A DNA stretch of 64,000 nucleotides from Malachius bipustulatus (lineage: Eukaryota > Arthropoda > Insecta > Coleoptera > Melyridae): positions 124,001 through 188,000 of the forward strand of contig OU342635.1 in assembly GCA_910589415.1 (NCBI GenBank), given 5' to 3'. Numbering within the stretch: the stretch's first letter is position 1; every line of letters begins with the position of its first letter. A program made the position numbers and the translations under genes. Positions 48,271-60,697 of this stretch are shown here, piece after piece. The notes under the pieces were generated by a model that ran no database searches, had not been told where the DNA came from, and saw only the letters and a list, made by a program, of their open reading frames with translations.

Positions 48271-50519
48271 AAAACTAATCCATCGTACCACAGTCGTCAT
48301 GAGTTAGGTCAAGGATTTTATAACCGATAGCAGGTCTCCATATCTGCTTGGGATACTTCGATAATTAAAATTCTGATCGTAAAACGAGTTTATTATAAAA
48401 ATGTATTAATCACCGTGTAATAAGATTATTAATAAATATCAACCAGTAGGTACGAGCGCATAGGTTGTTGTGGGTCGTAGATTAGCACGAGCAATGCGCG
48501 TATTATGTTACAAAGATCAAAAAGCAGAAAGTATTATTCAATTTATTAAATACCTGACCTTTACAGCCGCAGACATATTTACAAATTATAATAAGTAATA
48601 AGATAATGTTTTTATATTTATAAAATTGTGCAGGCATGTGTGTATGTGGTACAACATATTATATGAGAGGAGAGAGGAGATAAATTAAAAATTTCGCACC
48701 GTGAGTGAGTAATAAATCTCAAACGTCAATAGCAGGATGGTTATTTGAAATTTTTAATTTGATCTTTATGCGGCGTGTTTCTAGCTAATTTACATAATTA
48801 GTAAAATTAAAATGAATTATTATAACCTTATTATAACGCCCAGGAATTCATTTTATAATTTGCCCTCAAAACTAATAATTTAATAAAACTTGACTATGCG
48901 GTGATTTATTTATTCACGATGTCTCCAGAAAATTAATTGTGACAGAATCTGATAATAACTGTTCCTTAAATATACTCCTAAATTTTTTTATATCTAAACC
49001 AGAAAGTAACTTATAAGTATTCCGGTTACTGGAACTACTCGTTACTTGACTAGTTCCCGAAGATAACATTATTAAATCGACGTTCCTGATGGTTACTTTC
49101 AAGTTTCTGAAGATTTTCTCGTAATTTTTTTCCGTAATTCGTGTCATGGTATTTTTATGCGTCCTTTTGTAGAGCTGGTGTGGGTTTTTGTGAATCTTAG
49201 AAAGGTTTAATTTAATTTCAAGAAACGATTTCTATCATCTTCGTGATTCTTCTTAAAGCGATTTTTTCGTTCTTCGTGCAACAGAACGAACAATTAGGTG
49301 TATTACAACAGAACCGATGATTGTGCCTCGCTCTATTTAAGTGCCGACCTGCAATTTTTTACAAAATGAAATGATTACAATTTACAGCAACTTCTTTAAT
49401 GGTACCTGTTACATTGTTTCTTTGTTTGTTCGCAACCTGGCGAGCGAACATAAGGTGGTTTAATTTAATAGGTAGCCGGCGCTATTAACAATTATTATTA
49501 TTTAGAGTGGTAGTTGTTATCTGTTACCGTTACCGTTGTTAACAATGTTATTCGTTACCGTTACACGTTTTACACGGCAATAATAAATAATGCGACCTCA
49601 CCGTTCATAATTGTTTATAATTATTATTATTGGTCTTAATTTATCATTATACGGCGGAATTTGTTCTCTAATGCAGTCGAAGTAACCGTCAGGTTATTGT
49701 CTGTAATTATGTAATTGTTTCTTGTTTCATCCGAGTCTTTAACTGTACCTACTGCCTATCGAACAAACAGGAAGATCGAGATTAGATTCTATTACTCTTG
49801 CGGAATGCATAGATTAAGTTTATAACATAATTTGATGTGCATGCGTGTGTGTTTGTATGCAGTTGTGGGCTAATTTTAGTTTTCTATGATTTTATACTTT
49901 TTTTGTAAGAATTGATAAATAATAATCTCTTAAAACAAATCTTATGGTTAATTTAATAATAATAATTAATCAGCGAGAGTTTTTTTTTTTTCGCTATACC
50001 TAGGTGAAACTAAGGGAAGAATAGTAGAACGATCCAATTTAAACCGATTTCATGATAGCAATTGATTGATGTTGAGAAGAACCAATTACGCCTGACTGCT
50101 TAATGGGCTTTTATCCGGTCTGTTAATTCCAATAGACCCCTAATCAAAGACAAATTGAAGGTGTTATTTATTGGGCTCGCAGAGGCGTTTGCTTTTTTTC
50201 AACTTGATTTTTTTTTTAATAAGTTTGACCCGGTTATTTTTGGACGATCGAAACGTCAAATCGTTATAAATAGAGCACCTTTCCAACTGCATCTGGAACT
50301 AGAAGAACAACACTTTTATCGCGCGATATTTTCGGATTCAATCGTAAATCAAACGTAAACAAAAGTGACGCGTCTCGCGATTCGCATCATCTTGCATTTC
50401 GGAAAAATAGGTCGCCGGTTTATCGGTGACCCGAAATTTTTGCTCTAAAAATAAGAACGTTTTAGCAACAACGATGTTTTGTATATAAAGTGATAATGAA
50501 TGAAAATATCGTAACGCGT
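48271..50519. other. No gene recognised
   Basis: AT-rich non-coding DNA with ATTATTATT runs. The open frames found at 48914-49147 and 50155-50358 have no motif and no splice context, so I do not call them genes. Confidence 0.3.
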
Positions 50520-52310
50520 TATTTGTCAAGTCACCAATTTCGAGACACGTATAACTCCTGTGATTCCCAAAGCTACTTTTACAAAAAAAAAAAAAATCGT
50601 AAATGTGACCAAGTTGATCAATGTCGACTGTGAAAGACGTCGAAACGTTTTGCTGTGATTTCCAGAGCTGGTTTCGAAAGTCAATTTTTCAGTCATAAAA
50701 TGTTCTCTTGAAATAGTTCCCATCTATGTATTTCGAGAAAGAGATTCTAACATTTTCTGTAATTCCCTAGGCTGCTTTAAAAAAATAATTATGGATCGGT
50801 GGATGAAACATTTCATTTAAATATTTTATGAGCAATGGTTCTATATTGCTTAATGCAAAGGAATAGTTATATAAATTACAAAAACCTGGAATTTATCAAT
50901 TAAATGGTTCTCATTATTGTAATTCAGTTTATATAGGACAAACTTGCCTTGTTTGCTGAAACATAACCCAATAAATGTCACTGAGTTCGGAATGACTGTG
51001 AGAGGCGTCGTAACGTTTTTCTGGGATGCCCGCACAGTCTGTTTTGGTTTCTAATGTTTTTCTTATAAGCCGCGTTCTAGGTCAGTGTCGAGAATGGCAT
51101 CGAGAACGGCTTTCTATATCGATCCCTGTAATAATTTTGCCGTTTTGTTTGTTGAAATGTGGCATATATGGTTCATCTTCTTGACTGTGGGATGCGTTGT
51201 AACGTTTTTCTGTGTTTAGTGTGTTTCCCATATTTGCCTTTCAAAAGTCACATGTTTCTCGACAGGGTCTACAACTTTATCTATCTGTGATTCCCAGACC
51301 GAGTTCCGGGGATTTTTGTAATAAGCATCTCACTTACTTTGATATAAATTTACTATAGAGATTTCTTGCTGAAGTATCTCATAGTTACGCATTTCATGGG
51401 AGAAGTCTGTAAATTTTACCTGCCTGTGATTCCCTTGGCTGATATCAAGGATTTTTTCCTTATAAGCCGCTCTTTCATCAAAATTTCCTGAAGTGCATAT
51501 CTCGGTGAAGTACCTATATCATTACAAAAATCACGCAATTCACGACAGTGTCTACATCTTTGGTCTATACCTGTGATTTCCAGAGCTGGTTCCGGAGATT
51601 TTTGTAATTAGTATCGCTTCTTTGGTAAAAATTGACTATGGAGACTTCTTGCTGGTGAAGTAGGTATTTATAAGCGTCCTTTTTGGATAAACATTTTCTG
51701 TATTTAGGTTTTAGGTAGACCTTGGTGAACAGTAAACTGGCAGGAAAAGTACAGATTTGGGGATATTTGTTTTGTCGCGGTTTCCTGTAGTGGTTAGTGG
51801 TTCCTTGGTGAAATAAGTCTTTGCAAAAAAAATAGGCCATCTCATCAAGATGGTCTGTAACTTTTACCTGCCTGGGATTCTCAGAGCTGATTCCGAGTAT
51901 TTTTTTATTATAAGCTGCGTTTTTTTAAATTTACTGTAGTGATAGTGATACCGTCATGAAATATGAAATACCTCATTGAAAATATTATTCGTTTGGGAAA
52001 ATGACGAATCTCTCGAGAGAGTCTGTAATAATTTTTACCTGCCTGTTGTCTGTGATTCCCACAACTGGTTTCGGATATTTTTCTTATAAGCCGCTCTTTG
52101 AATTTCCTGTAGAGAACTTCATCTTGCAAAGAGTAACCTTGCAAAACTCACCAATTTTCGAGATGCTCATTTGCTGGGATTCCCAGAGCTGGTTTGGGAT
52201 GAATAATTATTTTTCTAATGATGAATTTTTTTGTCAAAATTTTCCTGTAGTGAGATACCCTGATGAAATGTAATATTCACAATTTACTGTAGCGATTGAG
52301 ATAGTTTCCT
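50520..52310. repeat. Degenerate ~150-170 bp tandem repeat
   Basis: At least eight decayed units share CCTGTGATTCCCAGAGCTGG, GGATTTTTGTAATAAG, CTTATAAGCCGCTCTTT and ACTATGGAGACTTCTTGCTG in the same order. Examples start near 50558, 50655, 51285, 51425, 51575, 51868, 52047 and 52175. Non-coding. Confidence 0.7.
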
Positions 52311-52539
52311 GTAGTGATGAAGCACCATTAATTTCATATTTCATGCCAGATGAATGAAATTTCATTTCAACTAAACGGCTTGGTGTATGGTAAGATATTC
52401 CAAGCGGAACAAGCCAGCTTCTGTTTCTACTCGTTTCCAGTCGCTAGTTTTGAATAATAATAAAACCATGCGACTTTGAAGTGTTCCGGCTCCCGGTTTA
52501 ATAACGTCTAGCGCTGCGTTTTTCAGGTTTCACTTCAGA

Positions 52540-52690
52540 TCAGTTAGTTCCCTTTCAGCGTTTGTCAGTGATTTTTTTTTCAGTTTCCTCCGCCTTTCAG
52601 CCAGTTCGCTGCACCGCACGTCCGACCGCAAAGATCAAAACCGCGCTCACATTCTTCACGACGACGGTTCGTTAATTCGATTCTCAATGG
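52540..52690 (+). promoter_or_regulatory. Candidate promoter and 5' UTR exon of the 54-kb gene
   Basis: A GC-rich tract (GCTGCACCGCACGTCCGACC) follows TCAGTTAGTT-type initiator motifs and ends in a possible donor (CAATG|GTAGTA at about 52688). It lies 1.35 kb upstream of the coding start at 54039 and could splice to an acceptor such as CGGCCACAG near 53915. Inference only. Confidence 0.3.
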
Positions 52691-54038
52691 TAGTATAGAG
52701 TAACATTTCATAGATTCGAACAATAAACTTTACTATTGGTCGCTTATTTTTCCCATGGCTGGCCGAATCAAACCGCGATCGTTTTTATTGATGTATGTAT
52801 ATGCAAAGCAAAACTGACTGTTATCAGTCCCGATTTCAGCTTTCAAATCCCGTAAAGGTAACGCCCACGAGTCGTTTTATCGTGTTTTTTCATAGTCACG
52901 ATTATTTTGGAACGTGACGTCGGTTGAGATAAATTTTCATGTAATAAAGTACCTACGTTAGTTGCATTACACGGAGCTGGGAGCTACTGAAACTTTGATC
53001 GGTTAGAGAGATATAAATATGTGAGTGAGTTTCAACTTTGCATGATCATGCACTCGGTACAGGGAGGGATTTTTTTTTTCTCCCGTAAATCTTGTAATTT
53101 AATTCACCATCCAAGTATTCTCCGATGACAGGTAACCGATGTCGACTGAACTTTAAATGTAGAAATATTCCAGGATTTATACATTCGACCAAATCAGATT
53201 CAAATGGCCTCTCGCGGTGACGATCCTGTCAGAATTTTCGTAGAACTTTTACACAATTCTTTAAACACGAAATGGCCGACGTTAGTTGCCACTTCTGCTT
53301 GACGCGCGAAAGGTACACTTGCTGCGGGTTTAAAAGGTTTTCTCGGATAAACCGACGGTTATTAATTATTAATCTAACTAAATACATGAGCACATGTGTG
53401 ACAAATAAGTACAACTTATTTGAGCTGACTGCTAGCCCATCGTAACGCGAACGCCCCTTTCCGAGAACCAACATCAAAACTGCCCTCTTCCCTCTCGAAA
53501 GTGGTGTTCTCTTCTCTTTAATGAGAATCACTCGAACCATCGTGTGAGTGTGACAAATGAGCAAAATATCGTTTTTCGGGGATTCTTTCAATTTCGGATC
53601 ATTACAAGTTGTAAACCAAACTGATTGTGCTGCTTAAAACGCAGCCTGAATAATAATTGTCAAATCTGTCTAGGGGACGGACACTTTTCAAGCGTGTTTA
53701 AATTTTCTGATAGAAAGTCCCGAAACTGTCCGGTTCAATTATTAATGTCGAATCGGAATCTAAATTAAGCCATACCGGTTGATTGTTTTGGTCATGAACG
53801 GGTGGCTCTGTGCTGTGACGCAACAAGAGTTGTTCGATCAATGTTCATGTTCATTATTGTTCGTCCGTAGGAAGCGATTAAATCGTCGCTTATGAAATTT
53901 CACCGTCGGCCACAGGAACTAACTAATGCGCCGGTAGAAAGCGAAAGTGGCTGTTCCGTTTCTGGTGTTCCGTGCTTCGAATAAATATAAACGAGAGAGT
54001 AATAATAATAATAATAATAAGTAAAAAATTGTGCTACC

Positions 54039-54189
54039 ATGAAGAGTAAGCCGCAAAACGGCAAAGTTGCCGAGCAGTTTATACTTTCTGAGAAGAACAA
54101 CCATGTCCAAGGGAAACCGCCCATCGATGCGAAGAAGTTGGCCGCTATCGAGAAGGAGAGGCTAAAGGATGAAAAAAAATCGAAGAAGG
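54039..54189 (+). CDS. First coding exon of an unrecognised lysine-rich protein
   Basis: The ATG at 54039 (context CTACCATGA) opens 50 codons ending at a donor AAGG|GTATGC (phase 1). The peptide starts MKSKPQNGKVAEQF and ends EKERLKDEKKSKK. It is highly charged with a helical, Lys/Glu-rich end. Codon use is more GC-rich than the flanks, which supports coding. It can join in frame to the exon at 55073. I do not recognise the family. Downstream exons must lie in or beyond the rest of the window. The upstream 52.3-54.0 kb holds no other coding frame. Confidence 0.6.
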
Positions 54190-55072
54190 GTATGCTGTTT
54201 ATTTTTTATTCTATATAGTTTTATTTTATTATTTGTATATAATATTATGTATAATTTGCTCTGGCGATCTTATAATAATAATTGTCATAAGACTTGATGA
54301 GCAATGTGTCCTGTGTATAGATACATACACCAAAATGAATTTTTTTCACAATTTTAATGGTGATTTTTGGTATTTTTCGGGATTGGTTCGATTCTATAAT
54401 AATGACTTAATTCTTTATTGTGACTTCTTTCCTGCCGTGACTTTAGTCATACGCTCGTCCTTACTCGTTTGTACCCCCCGCTGCTCCATCTTTGTTTTCT
54501 CCCTTACGGGGAAGAGGTTGATCCCCAGGAAAGATATCTTCATTTATATTTTTTCTGCTTCAGGTGCTTATGAGTAACTTATTTGAAAGAAAAATAGATT
54601 TACGGTAACGAAAACGCAATTTTAGTGAATTAATATAAGTACGAACAAACTCACCTATTTCCTTTTTATAATCAGGCCCAAAAATGGCCAAAAGATACAG
54701 GAACTCATTGAAAATTATTACATGAGAACTAATTTTCTGAGAAAAGTGGGGGCCGCGTGAAGTTAACCCTCATACAATTCTGATGGATCTCTTGATACCT
54801 TTTGTGACTAAGTGCTTTTCTCGATTTTATAGACCCTTACCCGTAAGTCGTCTTCGTGAACCAGAATTTCAATAATTATACTAACAGTTTGTTACACCTC
54901 AATCGCTTACGTTTACCTGTGAGTAGTACATGTTCAAACTTATTTGCTTTTGTTGGGAACAAGAAGTGTATTTAATTTAAATCTGCTTTATATTCGACTT
55001 AAGTGAGATTAGTGAACTTCAAACGTCGGAACGTTGCAGCCTAAAATGACACACTTGTATTGTTTGTTCCAG

Positions 55073-55129
55073 AAAGAAGAAGTGCAAAAAACTCTCATGA
55101 AAGTTATATAAAAAATATTGGAATTACAG
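55073..55129 (+). CDS. Candidate 57-nt cassette exon of the same gene
   Basis: The acceptor TGTTTGTTCCAG (ends 55072) and donor ACAG|GTATGG bound 57 bases, phase 1 at both ends. Spliced to the exon at 54039 it reads, after KKSKK, ERRSAKNSHESYIKNIGIT with no stop. A symmetrical exon whose length is a multiple of three can be skipped without changing frame. Coding is inferred from the open frame and splice sites only. Confidence 0.4.
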
Positions 55130-56399
55130 GTATGGGTGTACTAAAACAAAGACCGCGGCAATATGATTTTATTTATTTATACTTTAACAAGTCAGTGTTC
55201 TCGCTAAGGAGACTAGCTGAAGAATGAATTAATATATATTTCAAAACAGAAGTTCAACCTTACATAAGTGGTTACTTCCCTACATCACATCCTGTCCTAT
55301 AGTCTTATAAGAGCATTCACTGAAATCCCATTTTAGCATGATCGGAAATGAGTTGGATGACCGCTTAATTTCCTCAAAAAAAAATCACAATGCACCGGAA
55401 AAAATCGCGCCTAATAAATTATTCCTTGGGGAAAATTTATACCCACACCGTGTATTTAAAATGCGCTGACATAGTTTTTTTTTTTAATTAATGAGGCGAT
55501 AAAAATGTATACACAGTACCAGTCCGGATCGACGTGCTTTATTTCCCTCGGTCACGTAAATAATGGAAATTTCGTGTAGAATGTTTAATGAAATTGGCGA
55601 ATGGCGAATGCTCAGACCGGCTGGTCTGAAAGTCGACTGATTCTTTATCTAAAGTCTGTTTATTATCTTCATCCTGAGAGCTTATGGGGATTAGGTTTGG
55701 GTGTGTCCCGTGTGTCCCCTTTCTAATAACAACATCTGGCCGTTTTCCTATTTCTAAACCACGATCGGTAGATTTATGTGAATTGGGTAGAATTAGTTTT
55801 GGTTCCCAGCTACTACTCCTAATAAAAGGAGAAGGGGATTTTGCTTTTATTATTATTGTCAGACTGGGGTGAAATGAGAAATTACTAATTTTATTGTTTG
55901 ATGCTTTCATGTAATTATTTGGAAGCAATTCATCGATTGCTTGGCGCTGGTGTACCTGGAGGTTCTTTTTTTTTTAATTATTCAAGTTACGGTGCATTTT
56001 TTCTGATGCACTTTTTATTGCTCATCGCTCATCGTATAACTGTTGCGTAAGTGTGCCGAACTGTCAAGTGGTCTTAACGAGGACCCCGGCGTCACACGAG
56101 GTCAATTAACGTAATTGAATTTAATTAATTATTTCTTAGATTAAATAATCGAATTAACTTTTATTTCAAACGATGTTTGTTTTCTCTCGATGACTGCTCG
56201 TGGTTATGCGATTCGTCTCTTGATAAGAGAGAACGAGTAACTGGAACTGGGTTAGGTATTTGTTACGTAATCGCGTTATAAAATTTATCCTTTTGATTAG
56301 TGCTGACGAGTATCTGGTATCGCTTTTCATTAATTCCTCAAGCTTAGAGCTTCTTTCAGATCGATTTTTAATTACCTATAAGTTGAAGGGCGCCGCCGG
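55130..56399. other. No gene recognised
   Basis: Intron-like DNA with poly-T runs. No supported feature. Confidence 0.35.
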
Positions 56400-57430
56400 G
56401 GTTGAGAAACTTTCACGATTCGGTCAAATAAACTGGAATAATAATAATGATAATGCATTTATTTATATTCTTAATTATACAGATAATTAACAAAATTATT
56501 TAAGTTGCGTTCCCAATTTTTTGGCATCATCAGGATTCAAGAGGAGAGCTGTCTAAAGTTGGTAATAAGGAGCCGAAAAGGGCCTAACGAAGTGTAAGGA
56601 GTCAAGAAAACTACAAATACAACTTTCAGGGATTTGAACCGCAGATACTTTCGTGATAAAGAGAGAGGTCCAACAATAAGTGGGGAGACTGAAAAAAAAA
56701 ATGAGTTGCAACCGGCTTAGTTCCAGAATTCGGTCAAATAAATTGGGGTGGTAAGCTGATGATGAGCAATTCAAAGGAGACGTAGTATCAAAATAATGAC
56801 GAAAGAATGGAGAAATTTTGGAAAAATTTAGGTTCCAAAAATTGGCGAGGAGCTGAAAACGGCCAAATGATGTGTAAGGTACTAAGAAAATCGTTCAAAT
56901 ACAGCTTAGTTGGGTGTTGCGGGATTTGAACCGCTTATACTTTCCTGATAAAGAGAGAGGTCGAACAATGAGTGTGGAGGACTGAAAAATGAGTTGTTGC
57001 CAGCTCAATTCGAATTTCTCGAAATCTTCAGAATTCGGCCAATTAAATCGGGATGGTAAGCTGATGAGCCAGTTCAACAAAGACGGATATTTTCGCGTCT
57101 AAACAATGTGTAAGGAACTAAAAAAATCATTGCAAACAAATCCAAATTGAATTGGGTATTAGTGGATTTTAACCGCCAATGCTTTGCATTGCTTAAGCAG
57201 GGTCGACTTGACTGGAAATAAATAAACCTGCCAATGAGTGGGAGGCTGAAAAATGCGTTGTTGCCACCTTCTATCTCGCAAAATTTATCTAAATTTTTAG
57301 AATTTCGACAAATAAATCGGGATGGTAAGCTCATGAGCAGTTCAAAGGAGACTGACGCAGTTTCAAAATAATGCCGAAAATATGGGCCAATTTTGAACAA
57401 GTTTAACGTTGTAATTTTTTGCGTCTCTCC
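56400..57430 (-). repeat. ~240-290 bp tandem repeat with tRNA-like B boxes
   Basis: Three to four units share GTGTAAGGA(G/A)(T/C)(C/T)AA, GATAAAGAGAGAGGTC, ACTGAAAAATGAGTTGTTGC, TTCGGTCAAATAAA and GGTGGTAAGCTGATGA. On the minus strand each unit has a Pol III B-box-like GGTTCAAATCC (56630-56640, 56922-56932; decayed to GGTTAAAATCC at 57164-57174), preceded by CTCATTGTTCGACC. This suggests a tRNA-derived SINE core amplified in tandem. Confidence 0.6.
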
Positions 57431-58076
57431 AAGGATTCAGAGGAAAGTGTTGAGGCGGATGCCTACCCTCTTGACACCAATTTTAGTAGACTCACCTTCC
57501 TTCTGGCTGTCAAGGGGTTGAACAATGGTCAAGGGTGATAAATATGAACACCAAAATAAAAAAAATAAATTATTTACTAAAATAAAAATTTAATTTGGTT
57601 GCGGAGTAGTGCTGTGGCGGTACCGGATCTGGTTGATTAATTTAGTTCCGTTTGTGCATGCGGGATTTATTTCAACCGCAAATTGTAGCATATGTGGACG
57701 TACCTTTAGTTATTACTTTTTACTTATCAACGATCGTTAGAAAATTTCACCCAAGGCATTTGCCTAAAAGTTATGTGAAGCGGCTCGTCGTAGTAATGTT
57801 TTCTTTACGAATTTAGCACGTTCTGTAATAAATCATAATTTACTTCCAAACCGTCAAGTTATCTAATCTGGTAATCTATGGAATTTTCTCTAGAGGTCTT
57901 CGAGCCTAGCGCTTTCTTCTTCCCTAGTTTGTCTGTTATAGATGTACCTGAAGATAATTAATAATATATAGGTAGTTTTATAGGTATCAGCGTGGTCCAA
58001 ATTACCGGGTAGTGCAATATGAATTCTATCTTCATAAGCACTCAGGCTGAGAATTCAAGCCCGGCGACTTAGACCG
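57431..58076. other. No gene recognised
   Basis: Unremarkable AT-rich DNA between the tandem repeats and the left end of the Harbinger element. Confidence 0.35.
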
Positions 58077-58411
58077 CTGGGGTGCGTTCCAGAAGAACAC
58101 TCTGACGCGTCCGAGCGCACTCCAGCCGTTCACGCTGCCCAACTATGACGTCATAGGTAACACACTTCGGCGTTCAAGCAGACCGCGAGCGAAACGCCGG
58201 TGCGACAACCTTTCGCCGTGGTAAATACTGCGGCGTTCGGGGCGAGACATGCGTGGAACACAGATGCGAGCCCATAATTTAAAAAATGTTTAGTTTATAT
58301 AACGTCTTTCCTTAGTTTGTAAAAAATAATAAATATAAGAAATTAATAAGAAAGTCTAGTTCGAAGTTTGTCGGGTTTTATTGTTTGTGTCCTGTTTATT
58401 ATAGGATCAAT

Positions 58412-59193
58412 ATGTTAACTAGTACTGAAGCCATAATTAATTTAATAATTTTGGCCACGGGCTATGCATTTTACATATGTTTTTTATCTGCACCATGTTT
58501 AATATATCAAGCTCATGAAAGCGAGAGGGAACAAGAAATGATTGAAATATTTATAAGAAGACTGGCGCAAAGAATTTCGAGGGAAAGAAGAGTTCCAGTA
58601 AGAATGCTAGCGTTTATAGAAAGGACTGTTCCGAATTTCAATGAAGTGGAGTTCCAGAGTCATTTTCGTTTGAGCCGAGGAGCCTTCAACTGGTTGGTTA
58701 ACACAATAGGACCGCGTCTTGAAAGCTCAGTTGGAAGACGGGTGATTGAGCCACATACGCAACTTTTGGCCGTGCTGTGGCTTTTAGCTACCCCAGATAG
58801 TTACAGGTGAGGTTGTATGAGCTCATGATAAACTATTATAGTCTCATATAATAGGTACCTACAATTTGCCAATCAATGTTCAATAATTGCAGATCTGTAG
58901 GATTAAGATTTAATATGGGCAAGTCAAGTTTATCTCACTGTTTTATGAGGGTTGTAACAGCTTTAAAATTTAAATGAGATAGCTCCAATTGTAATCAAAT
59001 GGCCACAAGCCGGTGAATCCAGAAGGAGAATTGTGGAAGGATTTGCACGAAAGGCCGGGATCAGAGAAGTTTTGGGGGCTATTGATGGTACTTATGTACC
59101 CATAAAAGCGTCAAAGGAGAACCCTGCAGCTTATATCAATAGAAAATGTTTCCACGGTGTAACGTTACAAGCAATATGTGATAATGAACGGAA
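58412..59193 (+). pseudogene. HARBI1-like transposase, frameshifted and truncated
   Basis: Exon 1 is 58412-58806 (HFRLSRGAFNWLVNTIGPRL, then PHTQLLAVLWLLATPDSYR); exon 2 starts at 58893 (RSVGLRFNMGKSSLSHCF). A one-base shift near 58968-58976 breaks ALKF from LNEIAPIVIKWP. The DDE domain keeps its first Asp (GAIDGTYVPIK) and RKCFHGVTLQAICD, then homology stops at about 59193. The second Asp and the Glu are missing, so no nuclease activity is possible. The family cuts and pastes DNA with help from a Myb-like partner. Confidence 0.85.
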
Positions 59194-59309
59194 CTCAACT
59201 ATTAACAAAAATTTAACTCCAATGCTCAACAAAATAAAATTAAACTCACACCTATTGCTTTATTGCAACATAAAAATAGACAAACTGCATTTTCTTTCCA
59301 TCAACACAT

Positions 59310-60327
59310 TCACTGCTGCTCTTTTCGACTGGTATTTTTCTCAACAAATTTTTCAAATGCAACTGCCATCCTCTCTAAAACGTGAATTGCAGTATCCTGC
59401 CTGTCTAACATCTCTTTATGTCTTGTCTGACTGCTTTCTTCTTTGCCCTTTTAATTATGCATGTAATCATCCAATTGCTTTTCCAACATGCTTTTTTTCT
59501 TTTTTTTATCTGATTGGACATTACCACTTGATACAGCGTTATCATTGTCAGGATTTGATACACCTGCAATGCTCCTAATATTTTCTATTCCCCTACTTGA
59601 AGATGCCACACTCACTGGGGTAACATTTGGCTCATTCGCAAATATGTCATCAAATTCATCAAAATAGTCGAACCTGATATGCTTAGATCCAGTACCTTTA
59701 CTACTCATGCTATCTTTTTTCTCCATATACTTGGATTTTAAATACTTCCACTTGTTTTTGCATTGGCAGCTAGTATGTGATTTCATTTCTTTACTAATGT
59801 TACCCCAAATTTTCTCATTTTTCACAGTGGAACTTTTGAAATATTTTTCATGCTTCTTGTATAGTTTTATCAAAAGAAGAATATTTTCTTTGCTCCAGGG
59901 ATTTCTATTTTCACTTGACGAACCAGACTCCATGTCAATTTCCATGTTTTCTATTTCTTCTTCATTACCTTCAAAAGGTTGTACTGAACTCACAGAATTG
60001 TTTATTTCATCCTTATTTCCTCCAATTGTTTATGACTTCCCTTATTCCAAAGAAGTCCAACACTGATTTAGTAGAAGGTACAGCAAGTAAGTCATTGGCT
60101 GGAAAAAGTTTAGCAAGATATTAGATCTATCTTGTAGATGAGCAATCACAATGTGTGATGATTTTGTAATATTTTTATACATGGCACCTAGAATGTTGCA
60201 GGCACTTACTTGTTGTGTCCATCACCAGCCAGTTTTCTCCAGACTCGTCTCTAACAACAAATCCTTCCTTATTCATCACAGGGACATGTACTCCGCTTTT
60301 TAAGACAATGTGCTCTGTTGAACCCAT
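59310..60327 (-). pseudogene. Harbinger Myb/SANT-like DNA-binding protein, broken
   Basis: Exon 1 is 60210-60327 (MGSTEHIVLKSGVHVPVMNK, donor GTAAGT); exon 2 runs from 60098. After VPSTKSVLDFFGIREV the frame shifts near 60010-60035 into NKDEINNSVSSVQPFEGNEE. The SANT-like domain is NPWSKENILLLIKLYKKHEK with WGNISKEM and CKNKWKYLKSKY. An in-frame TAA at 59451-59453 interrupts a C-terminal coiled coil (RHKEMLDRQDTAIHVLERM), which ends at a stop at 59310-59312. In active elements this protein brings transposase to the TIRs and the nucleus. Confidence 0.75.
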
Positions 60328-60697
60328 CTTCACTTTTCAGTTTATTATTATAATAATATTATTATGAACAGCACAGCACAGCACATAAACATAAAATAAG
60401 AAGTAAAGAAGTAATTAATAGGTTTGTTCCAACACGCTATTTTTGTACGGTCCCGGAACCGTCACAGAACCGGTTAGATCGATTTTGTGCGCAAGCGCTA
60501 ATATTGCACGGTTTCGTAACCATGCCAAGTTAGGCACGCGTTGGAACGGTTTTTGTGAACGCATCTGATCAGAGATCATCATCTTGAAACTAACCTTACT
60601 TTTTCATTTGCGTTTGTTATTGTTTTTCATTTTTGTTGCTTTCTACCAAACACTAAACTAAAAACAATTCTTCTACAATCAATTTGAAATGGAAAAA

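Noticed and set aside
53229..53591. 120-codon minus-strand frame
   Set aside because: No recognisable domain, no acceptor or donor at sensible places, and composition like the surrounding DNA.
56753..57080. CTGATGAG words resembling a hammerhead core in the tandem repeats
   Set aside because: No stem II hairpin follows and no GAAA lies at the required distance, so the core match is by chance.
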